Source of the DNA: Ruminococcaceae bacterium OttesenSCG-928-I18
GTDB taxonomy: Bacteria > Bacillota > Clostridia > Oscillospirales > Ruminococcaceae
Assembly (NCBI GenBank): GCA_030266325.1
Contig: JAJDHT010000010.1
Location: forward strand, 1-42,695
DNA: 42,695 nt
Direction: 5' to 3'
Position numbers and translations under genes: made by a program. Under the pieces are notes generated by a model that saw nothing but the letters and a program-made list of their open reading frames with translations, did no database searches and was not told where the DNA came from. Positions 1 through 8,383 of the stretch are shown piece by piece (within the stretch, counting starts at the first letter, position 1; each line of letters begins with the position of its first letter).

Positions 1-210
1 CTGTTGTTTTTCTTGGCCAGCCACCCCGGGCGGGTTTTCACGCGCGACCAGCTTTTGGACGAGGTGTGGGGGTTTGAATATTATGGAGACTCTCGTACCA
101 TCGACGTACACGTGAAAAGGCTGCGGGAGAAGCTGGAAGGCGCCAGCGACGCCTGGAGCCTGAAAACCGTCTGGGGCGTAGGGTATAAGTTTGAGGTAAA
201 CGAAAACTAG
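1..210 (+). CDS. OmpR/PhoB-family response regulator, C-terminal part
   Basis: The gene enters from outside the window, so only the last 69 codons are present and the receiver domain is not visible. What remains is a winged-helix DNA-binding domain: the stretch [12 protein letters not shown], the recognition helix region [14 protein letters not shown] and the closing VWGVGYKFE are hallmarks of the Trans_reg_C family. It would bind target promoters when phosphorylated. The histidine kinase gene follows within about 40 bases on the same strand, so the two form a two-component pair. The stimulus and target genes cannot be read from the sequence. Confidence 0.93.
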   Translation: MLFFLASHPGRVFTRDQLLDEVWGFEYYGDSRTIDVHVKRLREKLEGASDAWSLKTVWGVGYKFEVNEN

Positions 211-221
211 CAAGTGAGGAT

Positions 222-244
222 GGGGCGGGCTATTTTTCCGCCCC
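222..244 (+). other. Short GC hairpin ahead of the kinase start
   Basis: A 7-bp inverted repeat (GGGGCGG at 222-228, CCGCCCC at 238-244) with a T-rich 9-base loop lies between the regulator stop and the ATG at 253. It could reduce translation of the kinase relative to the regulator. If translation starts at GTG 214 or ATG 220 the hairpin is inside the reading frame. Confidence 0.4.
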
Positions 245-252
245 GCGCAGCG

Positions 253-1692
253 ATGAGTAAATCCATCCGGTATTACTATTTTACCACCATTGCCACCGTA
301 CTTGTCACCTCGGTCATGGTGATGGGTCTGATTCAGATTGGCCTCGCGGTCAACTATTTCCAGCAGGACAAGGAAGAGCAGCTGGAAAAAGTGGTGCAGG
401 GCGTGGTGAACGGGGCCCTGACAGGGCAGATCACCCTGACGGACGAATCCCGCTTCACCATCGACTTTATGGGGAACATGGTCGACGCGGGCGTCTACAT
501 CACAGACCCCGCGGGTTATGTGGTGTACACCACCGAGAAAGCCGCCTCGATGCTGGGCAGCCAGATTTCGGGCAAGGTGCTGCAGGCGGCCTATGAGCAG
601 GGGGTCTACCGGGAGCTGGGGCTTCTGGGGGGCACGTTCACAACCAACTTCTACACGGTCTGCCAGCCGATTTTGGGCGCAAACGGCTCGGCCACGGGGT
701 TTGTGTTCGCCTCCTCGGACGCCTATGCGCTGCGGGTTTACCTCTCGGACATGGCCTCGAGCTTCGTTCTCTCTTCGGGCCTTGTGATGCTGCTGGCCAG
801 CGTGTTGGCCATCGTGCTCACCAACCGCACGGTCATCCCCATCCGCCGGGTGAGCGAGGCGGCGCGCCAGTTTGCCGAGGGCAATTACAGCGCACGCGTA
901 CCCGTGGAGGGAGACGACGAACTGGCCAAACTCTCCATCACCTTCAACGAGATGGCCAACAGCTTTGAGGCCACCGACCTGACCCGCCGCAGTTTCATGG
1001 GAAACATCGCCCACGAGCTGCGCACCCCGATGACGACGATCAAGGGGTTTATCGACGGCATGCTGGACGGCACCATCCCTCCGGAGCAGCGTGACAAGTA
1101 CCTGGCCATCGTCTCTGAAGAGACGGGGCGGCTGGCCCGGCTGACCCAAAATATGCTGGATATCTCCAAGCTGGAGGCCGGGGAATATGTGCCCGACACC
1201 AAGGATTTCGATATCTGGAGCCCCCTGACATCGGTGTTTCTCAGCGCCGAGCAGCGGCTGGACGAAAAGAAGATCGAGGTGGTGGGGCTGGAGCCCGAGA
1301 AACCCGTCGTGGTGATGGGAGACGAGGACTTTGTGCACCAGGTGTTGTTTAACCTGCTCGACAACGCCGTCAAATTCACAGACGACGGCGGGCGGATCGA
1401 GGTGGATGTCGAGCCGGGAAAGGGTTTTGTCACCGTAGGCATCCGCAATACAGGAGAGGGAATTCCCGAAGAGGTACTCAGCCACGTTTTCGACCGTTTT
1501 TACAAAGCGGATGAGAGCAGGGGCACAAATGTGGGCGGTTCCGGCCTTGGTTTGCACATCTGTAAAGTTTTGCTCGGCCTGATGGGCGGGCGGATTTGGG
1601 CGGAGAGCAACCGGGAAGAGGCATGGACTAAGTTCAGCTTCACGCTGCCTTTGGCGCCCCAGAAACGCCGCGGGGGCCTAGAGATGATTTAA
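253..1692 (+). CDS. Sensor histidine kinase (two-component system)
   Basis: A membrane sensor kinase of about 479 residues. It has TM1 at residues 8-32, an extracytoplasmic sensing region to about 168, TM2 at about 169-190, then a HAMP linker starting NRTVIPIRRVSEAARQF. The HisKA box has the phospho-acceptor His254 in AHELRTP. The HATPase domain shows the N box (DNAVKFT), the G1 region (GIPEEVLSHVFDRFYK) and G2 (GSGLGLHICK). It would phosphorylate the regulator encoded just upstream. The frame is also open from GTG 214 and ATG 220. None of the starts has a good ribosome site. I chose ATG 253 because the protein then begins with a basic stretch directly before TM1. The ligand is unknown. Confidence 0.9.
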   Translation: MSKSIRYYYFTTIATVLVTSVMVMGLIQIGLAVNYFQQDKEEQLEKVVQGVVNGALTGQITLTDESRFTIDFMGNMVDAGVYITDPAGYVVYTTEKAASMLGSQISGKVLQAAYEQGVYRELGLLGGTFTTNFYTVCQPILGANGSATGFVFASSDAYALRVYLSDMASSFVLSSGLVMLLASVLAIVLTNRTVIPIRRVSEAARQFAEGNYSARVPVEGDDELAKLSITFNEMANSFEATDLTRRSFMGNIAHELRTPMTTIKGFIDGMLDGTIPPEQRDKYLAIVSEETGRLARLTQNMLDISKLEAGEYVPDTKDFDIWSPLTSVFLSAEQRLDEKKIEVVGLEPEKPVVVMGDEDFVHQVLFNLLDNAVKFTDDGGRIEVDVEPGKGFVTVGIRNTGEGIPEEVLSHVFDRFYKADESRGTNVGGSGLGLHICKVLLGLMGGRIWAESNREEAWTKFSFTLPLAPQKRRGGLEMI

Positions 1693-1737
1693 AAAAAGGC
1701 AGGCTTTGCACAGTGGTGTGCCATCGCTCGCCGCCCC

Positions 1738-1792
1738 AGGGCAGGGGGGAGCCCCCAGGAGTGCCCCCGAACCCCGCCGCCAATTGCTTTTT
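1738..1792 (+). repeat. Divergent copy of GC-rich repeat R2
   Basis: This stretch resembles the better-conserved R2 copies at 16066-16125 and 26929-26988, mainly in the segment TGCCCCCGAACCCCGCC. It lies between the kinase and the rpe promoter. The match is partial and judged by eye. Confidence 0.35.
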
Positions 1793-1812
1793 GGGCGGTG
1801 ATGGTGTAGAAT
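1784..1812 (+). promoter_or_regulatory. Probable sigma-A promoter of rpe and the Rnf-like genes
   Basis: TTGCTT at 1784-1789, a 17-base spacer, then TAGAAT at 1807-1812, about 45 bases before the rpe start. The spacing is ideal; the -35 box is weak. Confidence 0.5.
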
Positions 1813-1856
1813 GAAACACTGCACGGCGGCGCTGTGTGTAGATAACGGAGGTGCCC

Positions 1857-2507
1857 ATGGTACAGGTTGCGCCGTCCATCCTCTCGGCCAATTTTGCACG
1901 CCTGGAGGAGGACTGCAAGAAAGTATACAGCCCTGACAATCCAATGCTGCATTTTGATGTCATGGATGGCGTATTTGTCCCAAACCTTTCGTTTGGGCTG
2001 CCCGTGTTGCAGAGCCTTTCGAAGGCGATGCCCGAGGCGGTCTATGATGTGCACCTGATGATTGTGCAGCCGGGCAAGTACGCCGAGGCTTTTGCCGAGG
2101 CGGGAGCTGATATGATCACCTTCCATGTGGAGGCCGAACGGGATCCGACGGCGTTGGCGAGGAAAATTCGCACCTTGGGGTGCAAGGCGGGGCTCAGCCT
2201 GCGCCCCGGCACCTCTGTAGAGGGGCTTTTCCCGCTGCTGTGCGAAATTGACCTGGTGCTCGTGATGAGCGTCGAGCCCGGGTTTGGCGGGCAGGCGTTC
2301 CGGCCCGAGGCCACGGGAAGAATTGCAGCGCTGCGCGGCGAGGCCGAACGCCAGAACACCCCGCTTCTCATCGAGGTGGATGGGGGCATCAACGAGGAGA
2401 CCGGCGCGCGCTGTGTGCAGGCCGGGGCCGATATCCTCGTGGCGGGCAGCACGGTATTTGGGGCGGAAAATCCCAAAAAAATGGTGGAAAAACTCAGAAA
2501 CCTATAA
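1857..2507 (+). CDS. rpe: Ribulose-phosphate 3-epimerase
   Basis: Interconverts ribulose 5-phosphate and xylulose 5-phosphate in the cytoplasmic pentose phosphate pathway. The 216-residue product is a full-length TIM barrel of the family: VAPSILSANF at the N terminus, the metal-site signature HFDVMDG, DVHLMI, the MSVEPGFGGQ phosphate loop and the EVDGGI segment with the second catalytic Asp. The start is ATG 1857, preceded by GGAGGT with about 5 bases spacing; the in-frame GTG at 1851 overlaps that site. It is the first gene of a run that continues after 17 bases into the Rnf-like genes, an unusual partnership with no obvious metabolic explanation. Confidence 0.96.
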   Translation: MVQVAPSILSANFARLEEDCKKVYSPDNPMLHFDVMDGVFVPNLSFGLPVLQSLSKAMPEAVYDVHLMIVQPGKYAEAFAEAGADMITFHVEAERDPTALARKIRTLGCKAGLSLRPGTSVEGLFPLLCEIDLVLVMSVEPGFGGQAFRPEATGRIAALRGEAERQNTPLLIEVDGGINEETGARCVQAGADILVAGSTVFGAENPKKMVEKLRNL

Positions 2508-2524
2508 TCAACATAAAGGATATT

Positions 2525-3565
2525 ATGGACGAAACTATACGTAAAGTACATATAGGATATGCGTACAACCGCGATATGATCGTGATGATGTTGCCGTTGT
2601 ACCTGATGGCTTTTTTCTATTATGGCCCCCGCTGCCTGCTCTTGGCGCTCGTGGCCCTGCTCACCGCGCGCATCTGTGACCGGATTTCGGCTTTGCTGCG
2701 CAGCCGCCCCTATGACAAAACCGAGTACTCTTCAGTGACCTTTGCACTGATTCTGGTTTTGATGCTGCCGGCCAGCGTGCCCTACCGGGTGGTGGTGGCG
2801 GCCGTCATCATGGCGGTGCTGGTGGCAAAAGAGGCCTTTGGCGGGTTCGAAAGCTACCCCTTCCACCCCGCGGCCGTCGGGTTTTGCATGGCGGCGGTCT
2901 CCTGGCCCGAGCATGTGCTGCGCTACCCCTCGCCCCAGGTGTGGCTGGTGAACAGCACGACCGATTTTTCCCAGTTGCTGGCGGGCTGGCGGTTCACGGG
3001 CGCAGAGCTGGTAGAGGGCCCCTCCTATGCGCTCAAGGCGGGCGGGCTGCCCAGCATTGATTTATGGAACCTGTTTTTGGGCAACTATGGCGGCCCCGTC
3101 GGCGTCACCTCCACGGCGGTGCTGTTGGCTTGCGGAATCTTCCTGCTGGTGCGCGGGAGGATCAACCTGGTCACACCGCTGTGCTTTTTGGGCACGGCCG
3201 CCCTTTTTGCTCTCGTATTTCCCCGGTATGTCGTTGAGATTGTCGAGTTTGCCGACCTGCTTTCCCGGCTGGAGGTGGTGGGCTACGAGCTGCTCTCGGG
3301 CGCCATGATCTTCGCGGCTATCTTTTTGGTGTGCGAGCCAGGCACGCAGCCCAAAAGTACGCCGGCACGTGTGGTGTACGGCATTCTGCTGGGCGTGAGC
3401 ACGATGCTGTTCCGGTATTTCGGGATCTACGAGCTGGGCGCCTGCTTTGCCATTTTGGTCATCAACGCCTTCATGGGCTTTTTTGAGCGCGCTTTGCCCG
3501 GCGGGCCCAAAGAGGCCAAAACCGAAGAGGCAAAGGCGGATAAAAAGGAGGCGGTACAGCCATGA
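2525..3565 (+). CDS. RnfD/NqrB-family membrane protein, divergent
   Basis: A 346-residue polytopic membrane protein. Family signatures remain recognisable: AFGGFESYPFHPAAVG corresponds to the GG-N-FNPA-G segment of RnfD, and LFLGNYGGPVGVTS to the GN-GG-GETS segment. In true RnfD an FMN is covalently attached to the Thr of an S/T-G-A-T motif located just before these; here the best alignment gives T158-G-A-E161, with Glu in place of the acceptor Thr. A charged Lys/Glu-rich tail ends the protein. The start is ATG 2525 with AAAGGA upstream. The stop overlaps the next gene's start (ATGA). The genes for RnfB, RnfC and RnfG are absent here. I infer a paralogue without normal redox chemistry; its function is unknown. 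Confidence 0.8.
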   Translation: MDETIRKVHIGYAYNRDMIVMMLPLYLMAFFYYGPRCLLLALVALLTARICDRISALLRSRPYDKTEYSSVTFALILVLMLPASVPYRVVVAAVIMAVLVAKEAFGGFESYPFHPAAVGFCMAAVSWPEHVLRYPSPQVWLVNSTTDFSQLLAGWRFTGAELVEGPSYALKAGGLPSIDLWNLFLGNYGGPVGVTSTAVLLACGIFLLVRGRINLVTPLCFLGTAALFALVFPRYVVEIVEFADLLSRLEVVGYELLSGAMIFAAIFLVCEPGTQPKSTPARVVYGILLGVSTMLFRYFGIYELGACFAILVINAFMGFFERALPGGPKEAKTEEAKADKKEAVQP

Positions 3566-4218
3566 GAGAAGCGAATGCACGCTATTTTCGCCAGAATATG
3601 GACCGCCTCAACCGGCGGGACCGCATGTTTATCAACAACCCCGTGGTGATGCAGGGCCTTGGTATCGCACCTATCGTCATCCCGGCCATCAGCCTGCGCA
3701 ACGGGCTCATTTTGGCCGTGGCCGTCATCTTGCTGCTGACACCGACACGCATGCTGGCCACACTGATTGGCCAGCACACGGGCTTTAAGTTCCGCGCCGT
3801 GCTCTATGTGCTTGTCTCGGGGGTTGTTTTCATCGGTGTTGCGTATCTGGTGGACCTGCTTTTCGGCGGCCAGGTGAGCAATGTGGGCATCTATCTGGCG
3901 CTGCTTGTGGTGGAGCCGCTGATTTTAAAACGCTACGAAAGCCCCAAGCGCGAGCGCCTATTTACTTCCTTTAAGAAAGGAATCATCACCACCGTGGGTT
4001 TTTGCATCGTGCTGCTGCTGGTGGCGGCCATCCGTGAATTTTTGGCCACGGGGCAGCTGTATGGCGAGCAGGTCATCAACAGCACCCTTTTCCCCATGGC
4101 CGCCATGCCCGCGGGCGGTTTTATCATCCTGGGCATCTTTGTGGCGGTCTGGCGGGGCCTTGTGGCCGTCTTTAAGCAGAGTGTGGGCGTGGTGGAGGTG
4201 AGCGAAGAGGATGACTGA
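3562..4218 (+). CDS. RnfE/NqrD-family membrane protein, divergent
   Basis: A 218-residue integral membrane protein that aligns to RnfE/NqrD: NNPVVMQGLGIAP matches the family's NP-GLG-CP opening, EPLILKRYE matches NC-ILGRAE, and IREFLATG matches the REFLG segment. In the known complexes one Cys in each of the first two motifs helps hold an intramembrane [2Fe-2S] cluster. Here those positions read Ala36 and Pro119, so neither ligand is present. The start codon overlaps the stop of the RnfD-like gene and the gene overlaps the RnfA-like gene by 8 bases, so the three are translationally coupled. The role is unknown; the fold assignment is fairly secure, the alignment is by eye. Confidence 0.75.
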   Translation: MREANARYFRQNMDRLNRRDRMFINNPVVMQGLGIAPIVIPAISLRNGLILAVAVILLLTPTRMLATLIGQHTGFKFRAVLYVLVSGVVFIGVAYLVDLLFGGQVSNVGIYLALLVVEPLILKRYESPKRERLFTSFKKGIITTVGFCIVLLLVAAIREFLATGQLYGEQVINSTLFPMAAMPAGGFIILGIFVAVWRGLVAVFKQSVGVVEVSEEDD

Positions 4219-4825
4219 GGTACTGCAAAACCTCGCGGCGTTCATGCTCTACGCGCTGCTGGCCATTTTTGTAGAAAACGCCGTGTTTACGCGTGGTTTT
4301 GGGGTCTCCCGGCTGACAAAGCTCGTGGGCGACAGCGCCGTGGACAGCTTTGTCTTTTGCGCGCTGCTCTGCCTGGTGCTGGTTCTCAGCGCGCCGGCCG
4401 GTTTTTGGTTCAACGCCTTCCTGGAGGGGCCCGAGTTCTGGTACCGTGATTATGTGCGTCCCATCGGGCTGATTGTCATCACGGTGCTGGCTTTCACGCT
4501 GGTGATCATCGTGGTCTCACTGCTGCCTATCCGCAACAAAAAGGACATCTTGGCCGTGCTGCCCATGGCCAGCTTCAACTGCGCCGTCATGGGCCCGATG
4601 CTGATTACCCAGGCGCAGAGCTATACCTTCACCCAGACCATGGGGTTTGCGCTGGGCAGCGGCCTGGGGTATGGGCTGGCCGTGTTGATGGTGACCGAGG
4701 GACAGGCCAAAATGCGCAGCCCCAAGGTGCCGAAATCCCTGCGTGGGCTGCCCGTGAACTTGCTGTATATCGGCATTTTGGCCATGGCCATCTACGGCCT
4801 TACGGGCCATAGGCTGCCGATATAG
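4211..4825 (+). CDS. RnfA/NqrE-family membrane protein, divergent
   Basis: A 204-residue protein with about six membrane segments, related to RnfA/NqrE. The opening ENAVFTRGFGVSRL corresponds to the family's NNFVLSR-LGICPFL, with Ser33 where the first cluster Cys should be. The second Cys is kept (NCAVMG, Cys124). The late segment LRGLPVNLLYIGILAMA matches FRG-PI of RnfA. With the RnfE-like protein this leaves one of the four cysteines that bind the intramembrane [2Fe-2S] cluster in Rnf/Nqr. It overlaps the preceding gene by 8 bases and is the last gene of the rpe-led run. No peripheral Rnf subunits are nearby. Confidence 0.77.
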   Translation: MTEVLQNLAAFMLYALLAIFVENAVFTRGFGVSRLTKLVGDSAVDSFVFCALLCLVLVLSAPAGFWFNAFLEGPEFWYRDYVRPIGLIVITVLAFTLVIIVVSLLPIRNKKDILAVLPMASFNCAVMGPMLITQAQSYTFTQTMGFALGSGLGYGLAVLMVTEGQAKMRSPKVPKSLRGLPVNLLYIGILAMAIYGLTGHRLPI

Positions 4826-5017
4826 GAAAAGCAAGCGGCAAGGTTATTCCAACCCCCCTGCCAGGGAACGCTGCTCTCCTGGGTCCTGCTTGTTTTGCCG
4901 GGCCGGGGTATACGGGGGCGGCCTTTCCGCGGGGGCGAGGCACAAGGTTTTTTGCTCGACAGACAAAGGAAAATACCCCGCACCGCGCAAGGCGCGGGGA
5001 CAAAGAGGAGGAACACT

Positions 5018-6301
5018 ATGTCAATTTTCACGAAATCGGACATCCTGCTGCCCAAAGATGGCACCGACCTGCAGAAGTGGGCCGCGCTGGCCTGCGACCA
5101 GTTCACCAGCCAGCCCGAATATTGGCAGGAGGCCGAACAGTTTGTGGGCGACGCGCCCAGCATGCTGAAACTCATGCTGCCCGAGATCTATCTCGACAAG
5201 CCCGACACCGAAAAACGCATCGAGCAGATCTATGCGGAGATGGACAAGGCGCTGAAAGAGACCCTGACAAAGCAGATCCCGGGATATATTTATGTGGAGC
5301 GCACGATGGAGAGCGGCGCGGTGCGCCAGGGGCTTGTGGGCTGTGTGGACCTCGAGGCCTACAGCTATGAGAAGGGGGCCAAATGTGGCATCCGCCCCAG
5401 CGAAAACACCGTGATCGAGCGCATCCCGCCCCGCCTCGCCGTGCGGCGCAAAGCCAGCATCGAGTCCCCCCATATCCTCATGCTCATCGACGACGAAGAG
5501 GAGACGGTCATCGAACCACTGGCCAAAAAGAAAGACGCCCTTGCCAAGGTGTACGACCTCGAGCTCATGCTGGGCGGCGGACGGCTGCGCGGCTGGGCCG
5601 TGGAGGACAGTGCGGATTTCGAGGCCATCGACAGGGCGCTTGCAAACCTGCTGGACCAGGGTGTCTTTTGCCGCAAATACGGCGTTTCGGACGGAACGAC
5701 GGCTTTCTGCATGGCCGTGGGAGACGGCAACCACAGCCTGGCCTCGGCCAAAGCCCTGTGGGAGGAGATCAAACCCACACTTTCCGCCGAAGAGCAGAAG
5801 GACCACCCCGCGCGCTTCTGTCTGGTGGAGCTGGAGAACGTGCAGAGCCCGGCCATCGAGGTGGAGTCCATCCACCGCGTGATTTTTAACGAGAGCTATG
5901 AGGAAATTGCCAAAGCGGCCAAGGCCTGGATGGAGAAAAAAGGCCTGGACGTGGCGGAAGGTGGAGCCGAGGGGCAGACGTTCGTGGTGGTTTCGGCCGC
6001 CGGGCGCAAGACAATCACTGTGAAAAACCCGCCCCACCCACTGGCCGCTGGCACCTTTGAAGATTTCTGGGCCGATTTTTCGAAAGACTACCCGGGCGCC
6101 GAAGTGGACTATGTGCACGGGGAAGACGCCGTCGAAGAACTCGTGGCCAAAGGCGCCGTGGGTGTCATGTTGCCCGATTTTGAAAAGGGTGACCTTTTCC
6201 GCGGGGTAGCCCTTGGCGGGGTGCTGCCGAAGAAAACCTTCTCGATGGGGCACGCCAAAGAGAAACGCTACTATATGGAGTGCCGGAAAATCAGGAAATA
6301 G
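5018..6301 (+). CDS. DUF1015 family protein
   Basis: A 427-residue soluble protein of the DUF1015 family (COG4198). The family signature around AVGDGNHSLASAKALWEE corresponds to the conserved DG-H-R/S-A segment, and the full length fits. The function is not established; in other bacteria the family often sits beside serine biosynthesis genes, which are not seen here. The start is ATG 5018 with AGAGGAGG about 7 bases upstream. The frame is open further upstream to about 4895, but that part reads as non-coding GC-rich leader. The gap 4826-5017 holds no other gene that I can support. Confidence 0.85.
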   Translation: MSIFTKSDILLPKDGTDLQKWAALACDQFTSQPEYWQEAEQFVGDAPSMLKLMLPEIYLDKPDTEKRIEQIYAEMDKALKETLTKQIPGYIYVERTMESGAVRQGLVGCVDLEAYSYEKGAKCGIRPSENTVIERIPPRLAVRRKASIESPHILMLIDDEEETVIEPLAKKKDALAKVYDLELMLGGGRLRGWAVEDSADFEAIDRALANLLDQGVFCRKYGVSDGTTAFCMAVGDGNHSLASAKALWEEIKPTLSAEEQKDHPARFCLVELENVQSPAIEVESIHRVIFNESYEEIAKAAKAWMEKKGLDVAEGGAEGQTFVVVSAAGRKTITVKNPPHPLAAGTFEDFWADFSKDYPGAEVDYVHGEDAVEELVAKGAVGVMLPDFEKGDLFRGVALGGVLPKKTFSMGHAKEKRYYMECRKIRK

Positions 6302-6390
6302 ATAGGAAAAGAAAACCAAAAGGTGTGTTTTGCGTGGGTTTTCCGACTTTGTGAGACCGACAGACCCGGCCACCGAAGAGAATAGTTAGT

Positions 6391-6439
6391 AAAGACCCCT
6401 CGTTTTGGGCAGAGTTCGCGCCCAAAACGAGGGGTCTTT
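6391..6439 (+). terminator. Bidirectional intrinsic terminator
   Basis: A perfect 20-bp inverted repeat (arms 6391-6410 and 6420-6439, 9-base loop) begins with AAAG and ends with CTTT, followed by a T-rich stretch. It closes the DUF1015 transcript and could stop transcription from the opposite side too. Confidence 0.85.
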
Positions 6440-6787
6440 GTTCTTACCTACAAAAAGCAAAAGGCGAAAGGAGAACTTTGAGGCGCCGCCCCGAACCATA
6501 CGAAGAGGCAATCCTCTCCCTGGCACCCGTTCCCTTTTTTCGCCGGCGCAGGGGAGAAGCCAGGAGGGTATCATGCCTCTCGGGGGCCTCTGCATGGGTC
6601 TCAAAAAACAGATCGGCATGGCTGGGAAAAATGGCAATAAATATTCAAAATAATATGGGTTAAATAGAAAGAAAAGAGAAGTTAAATCATAAAAAATGGA
6701 GAAGAAGGATGCGGACGCTGCGCGCAGGATGACCTCACGGGGTGGTCTCAGAGAGCACAGATCACTCTTTATCCGCTATATTCTCCG
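6440..6787. other. Gene-free spacer between DUF1015 and the AI-2E permease
   Basis: No credible coding region on either strand. It contains a loose GC-rich inverted repeat around 6510-6580 (CCCTGGC and GCCAGGAGGG arms) that is reminiscent of repeat R2, then an A-rich stretch, and leads into repeat R1 copy A. Confidence 0.5.
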
Positions 6788-6873
6788 CCAGTGGGGCCCT
6801 ACTACCCCGCCCATTGGGGCGGATTTGCCTGTGACGCCGATACCCCGCCGCCCAACTACGGGAAGTGCGCTTT
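6788..6873 (+). repeat. Dispersed repeat R1, copy A
   Basis: It shares with copies B (28831-28932, reverse) and C (34769-34905) the blocks TACCCCGCCC, TTGGGGCGGA, GCGCCGATACC or close variants, and AGTGCGCTT, in the same order and spacing. The copy directly abuts the stop codon of the AI-2E permease gene. Confidence 0.75.
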
Positions 6874-8071
6874 ATTTTTCTCGCTTTTTCTTGCGCTTTT
6901 TTTCTGGTTTTTTGGGTTTATTTTTATAATACTCCTCCATGGGGGAGTCGATGCCTTTGGCCTGCAGGCGGTTAAGGGCATCTTTACGCAGCAGGACGTA
7001 GAATACACTCGTAAGCGGAATGAAGAAAAGCATCCCGAAAATACCCATGAGCCCTCCGCCTACAGCCACCGCCACAAGCACCCACATGGCGGGCAGGCCG
7101 ATGGAGGTACCCACGATGCGCGGGTACATGAAGTTGCCGTCGAGCTGCTGGATGACGAGAAACAGGATGACGAAGGCGAGGCCCCGCCAAAAGCCCATCG
7201 AGACGAGAATGAGCAGCGCGCCCACGATACAGCCGATGAAGGCGCCGAGGATGGGGATGAGGGCGGTGAAACCGATGAGAACCCCGATGAGAAGGGCGTA
7301 CTCGAAGCCGCCGACGGCGAGCACGACGATGTATACAAAGCCGATGGCCACGGCCTCGGTGCATTGGCCTGTCACAAAGCGGGAGAAGATCTGATTTGAA
7401 AGCCGGGCGAACCCTGTGAATTGGTTATAGCGTTTTTCGCTGAGATAAGCTTTGAGCAGTGCGTCCACTTGCGCGCCCATGTGTTCTTTATCGAAAAGTA
7501 CATAGCAGGCGAAGATGAGCGCGATGACGAAACTGGTGGCCCCGCTGATGAAGGAGGTGGCCACCCCCACGGCCGAAGAGAAGAAGCTGCCGGCTCCGCT
7601 TTGTACCCAGGAAAAAACCGTCTTGCCGATGTTTGCCCAGTCGAGATGCAGACCCTCCAAGAATTCCTGCAGGGCGGGGATGTATTGCTCGAGTGGCTGC
7701 AGGTTGTGCTGGATACGCTCGATATACTGGGGCATGTCCTGGACCAACATACCGATGGTATCGATAAGCTGGGGGACCACAAGGAAGACCACGAGGGAGA
7801 TGATGGCCAAAACCAGCACGAGAGTGATGAGGAAACTGAGAAGCCGCCGAAGCCGCGGAAGGCGATTTTTAAACAGCCGGGTCTCGATGGCACGCATGGG
7901 CAGGTTGAGCAAGAAAGCAATGATGAAGCCCAGCACGAAAGGGAAGACAAGAGACCAAAGCAGGGCAAGCACGCTGCCCACGAGGGAGAAATTCTCCAAG
8001 AGCCAAAAAAGCAGGATGGCGCCGCCGACAAGCAGGGCCAGCTTTTTCAGTGTACCTTTATCCAGTTGCAT
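6872..8071 (-). CDS. AI-2E family transporter (PF01594-type permease)
   Basis: A 399-residue polytopic membrane protein. The N terminus MQLDKGTLKKL leads into paired hydrophobic helices, a central amphipathic region (LIDTIGMLVQDMPQYIERIQ) and a C-terminal helix bundle with GFTALIPILGAFIG, a hallmark of the family. The C-terminal tail is strongly basic. Members include the E. coli autoinducer-2 exporter TqsA but also Na+/H+ antiporters, so the substrate is uncertain. ATG 8071 is preceded by GGGGAGGA at good spacing; the open frame further upstream to 8212 contains the promoter and is not coding. It is transcribed alone. Confidence 0.88.
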   Translation of the reverse strand: MQLDKGTLKKLALLVGGAILLFWLLENFSLVGSVLALLWSLVFPFVLGFIIAFLLNLPMRAIETRLFKNRLPRLRRLLSFLITLVLVLAIISLVVFLVVPQLIDTIGMLVQDMPQYIERIQHNLQPLEQYIPALQEFLEGLHLDWANIGKTVFSWVQSGAGSFFSSAVGVATSFISGATSFVIALIFACYVLFDKEHMGAQVDALLKAYLSEKRYNQFTGFARLSNQIFSRFVTGQCTEAVAIGFVYIVVLAVGGFEYALLIGVLIGFTALIPILGAFIGCIVGALLILVSMGFWRGLAFVILFLVIQQLDGNFMYPRIVGTSIGLPAMWVLVAVAVGGGLMGIFGMLFFIPLTSVFYVLLRKDALNRLQAKGIDSPMEEYYKNKPKKPEKKRKKKREK

Positions 8072-8122
8072 ACGATGTCCTCCCCTTTGTGCCAGTGGCG
8101 TGGAAACAAAAACCGTGAGCAC

Positions 8123-8151
8123 ATCATACCACAAAAGGTACGTGCTGCCAA
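8123..8151 (-). promoter_or_regulatory. Sigma-A promoter of the AI-2E permease gene
   Basis: On the minus strand TTGGCA (8151-8146), 17 bases, then TATGAT (8128-8123). It lies about 50 bases before ATG 8071. Confidence 0.7.
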
Positions 8152-8190
8152 CAGATGCCCGGCAGGCGAAAAGCGGCGGGGGAAAGGCAG

Positions 8191-8229
8191 ATAAAAATAC
8201 TTCGATAAACAATGTGGCGGGACCCTCCC
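8191..8229 (-). repeat. R1-associated 39-bp module, second copy
   Basis: The reverse complement matches 34769-34807 with only a few differences, sharing TTGTTTATCGAAGTATTTTT. At 34.8 kb this module directly precedes an R1 core; here it stands alone between the AI-2E promoter and the tRNA. Confidence 0.7.
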
Positions 8230-8304
8230 CGCAGGGCGGCGGGCTTTACAAACGGGGGGCAAATGCCTATAATAAAACGGTACCGCCAAAAAAGCGGAAA
8301 ACAG

Positions 8305-8381
8305 GCGCCCGTAGCGCAGTTGGATAGCGCGTTTGACTCCGACTCAAAAGGTCGCTGGTTCGAATCCAGTCGGGCGTACCA
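8305..8381 (+). tRNA. tRNA-Arg (anticodon CCG)
   Basis: A full cloverleaf is readable: acceptor arm GCGCCCG with CGGGCGT (a G-T pair at the end), D stem GCGC/GCGC, anticodon stem TTTGA/TCAAA with loop CTCCGAC (anticodon CCG at 8339-8341, reads CGG), T arm GCTGG-TTCGAAT-CCAGT, discriminator A and an encoded CCA. Its 3' end is the integration site of the element that follows. Confidence 0.95.
8359..8381 (+). repeat. Left attachment site (attL) inside tRNA-Arg
   Basis: The 23 bases from the T loop through CCA are repeated exactly at 15310-15332. The exact repeat of a tRNA 3' end flanking an integrase gene is the usual mark of site-specific integration. Confidence 0.9.
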
Positions 8382-8383
8382 TT

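Noticed and set aside
2525-4825. Calling the trio a functional Rnf complex
   Set aside because: Three of six subunits are missing and the cofactor-holding residues are replaced, so only the family relation is claimed.
5021-6373. Long open frame of 450 codons on the minus strand opposite the DUF1015 gene
   Set aside because: It is a by-product of the GC-rich third-position pattern of the real gene; it has no domain and overlaps a coding region with a good ribosome site.
6696-7399. Plus-strand frames over the R1 repeat and the AI-2E permease end
   Set aside because: They run through repeat DNA and antisense to a well-supported gene.
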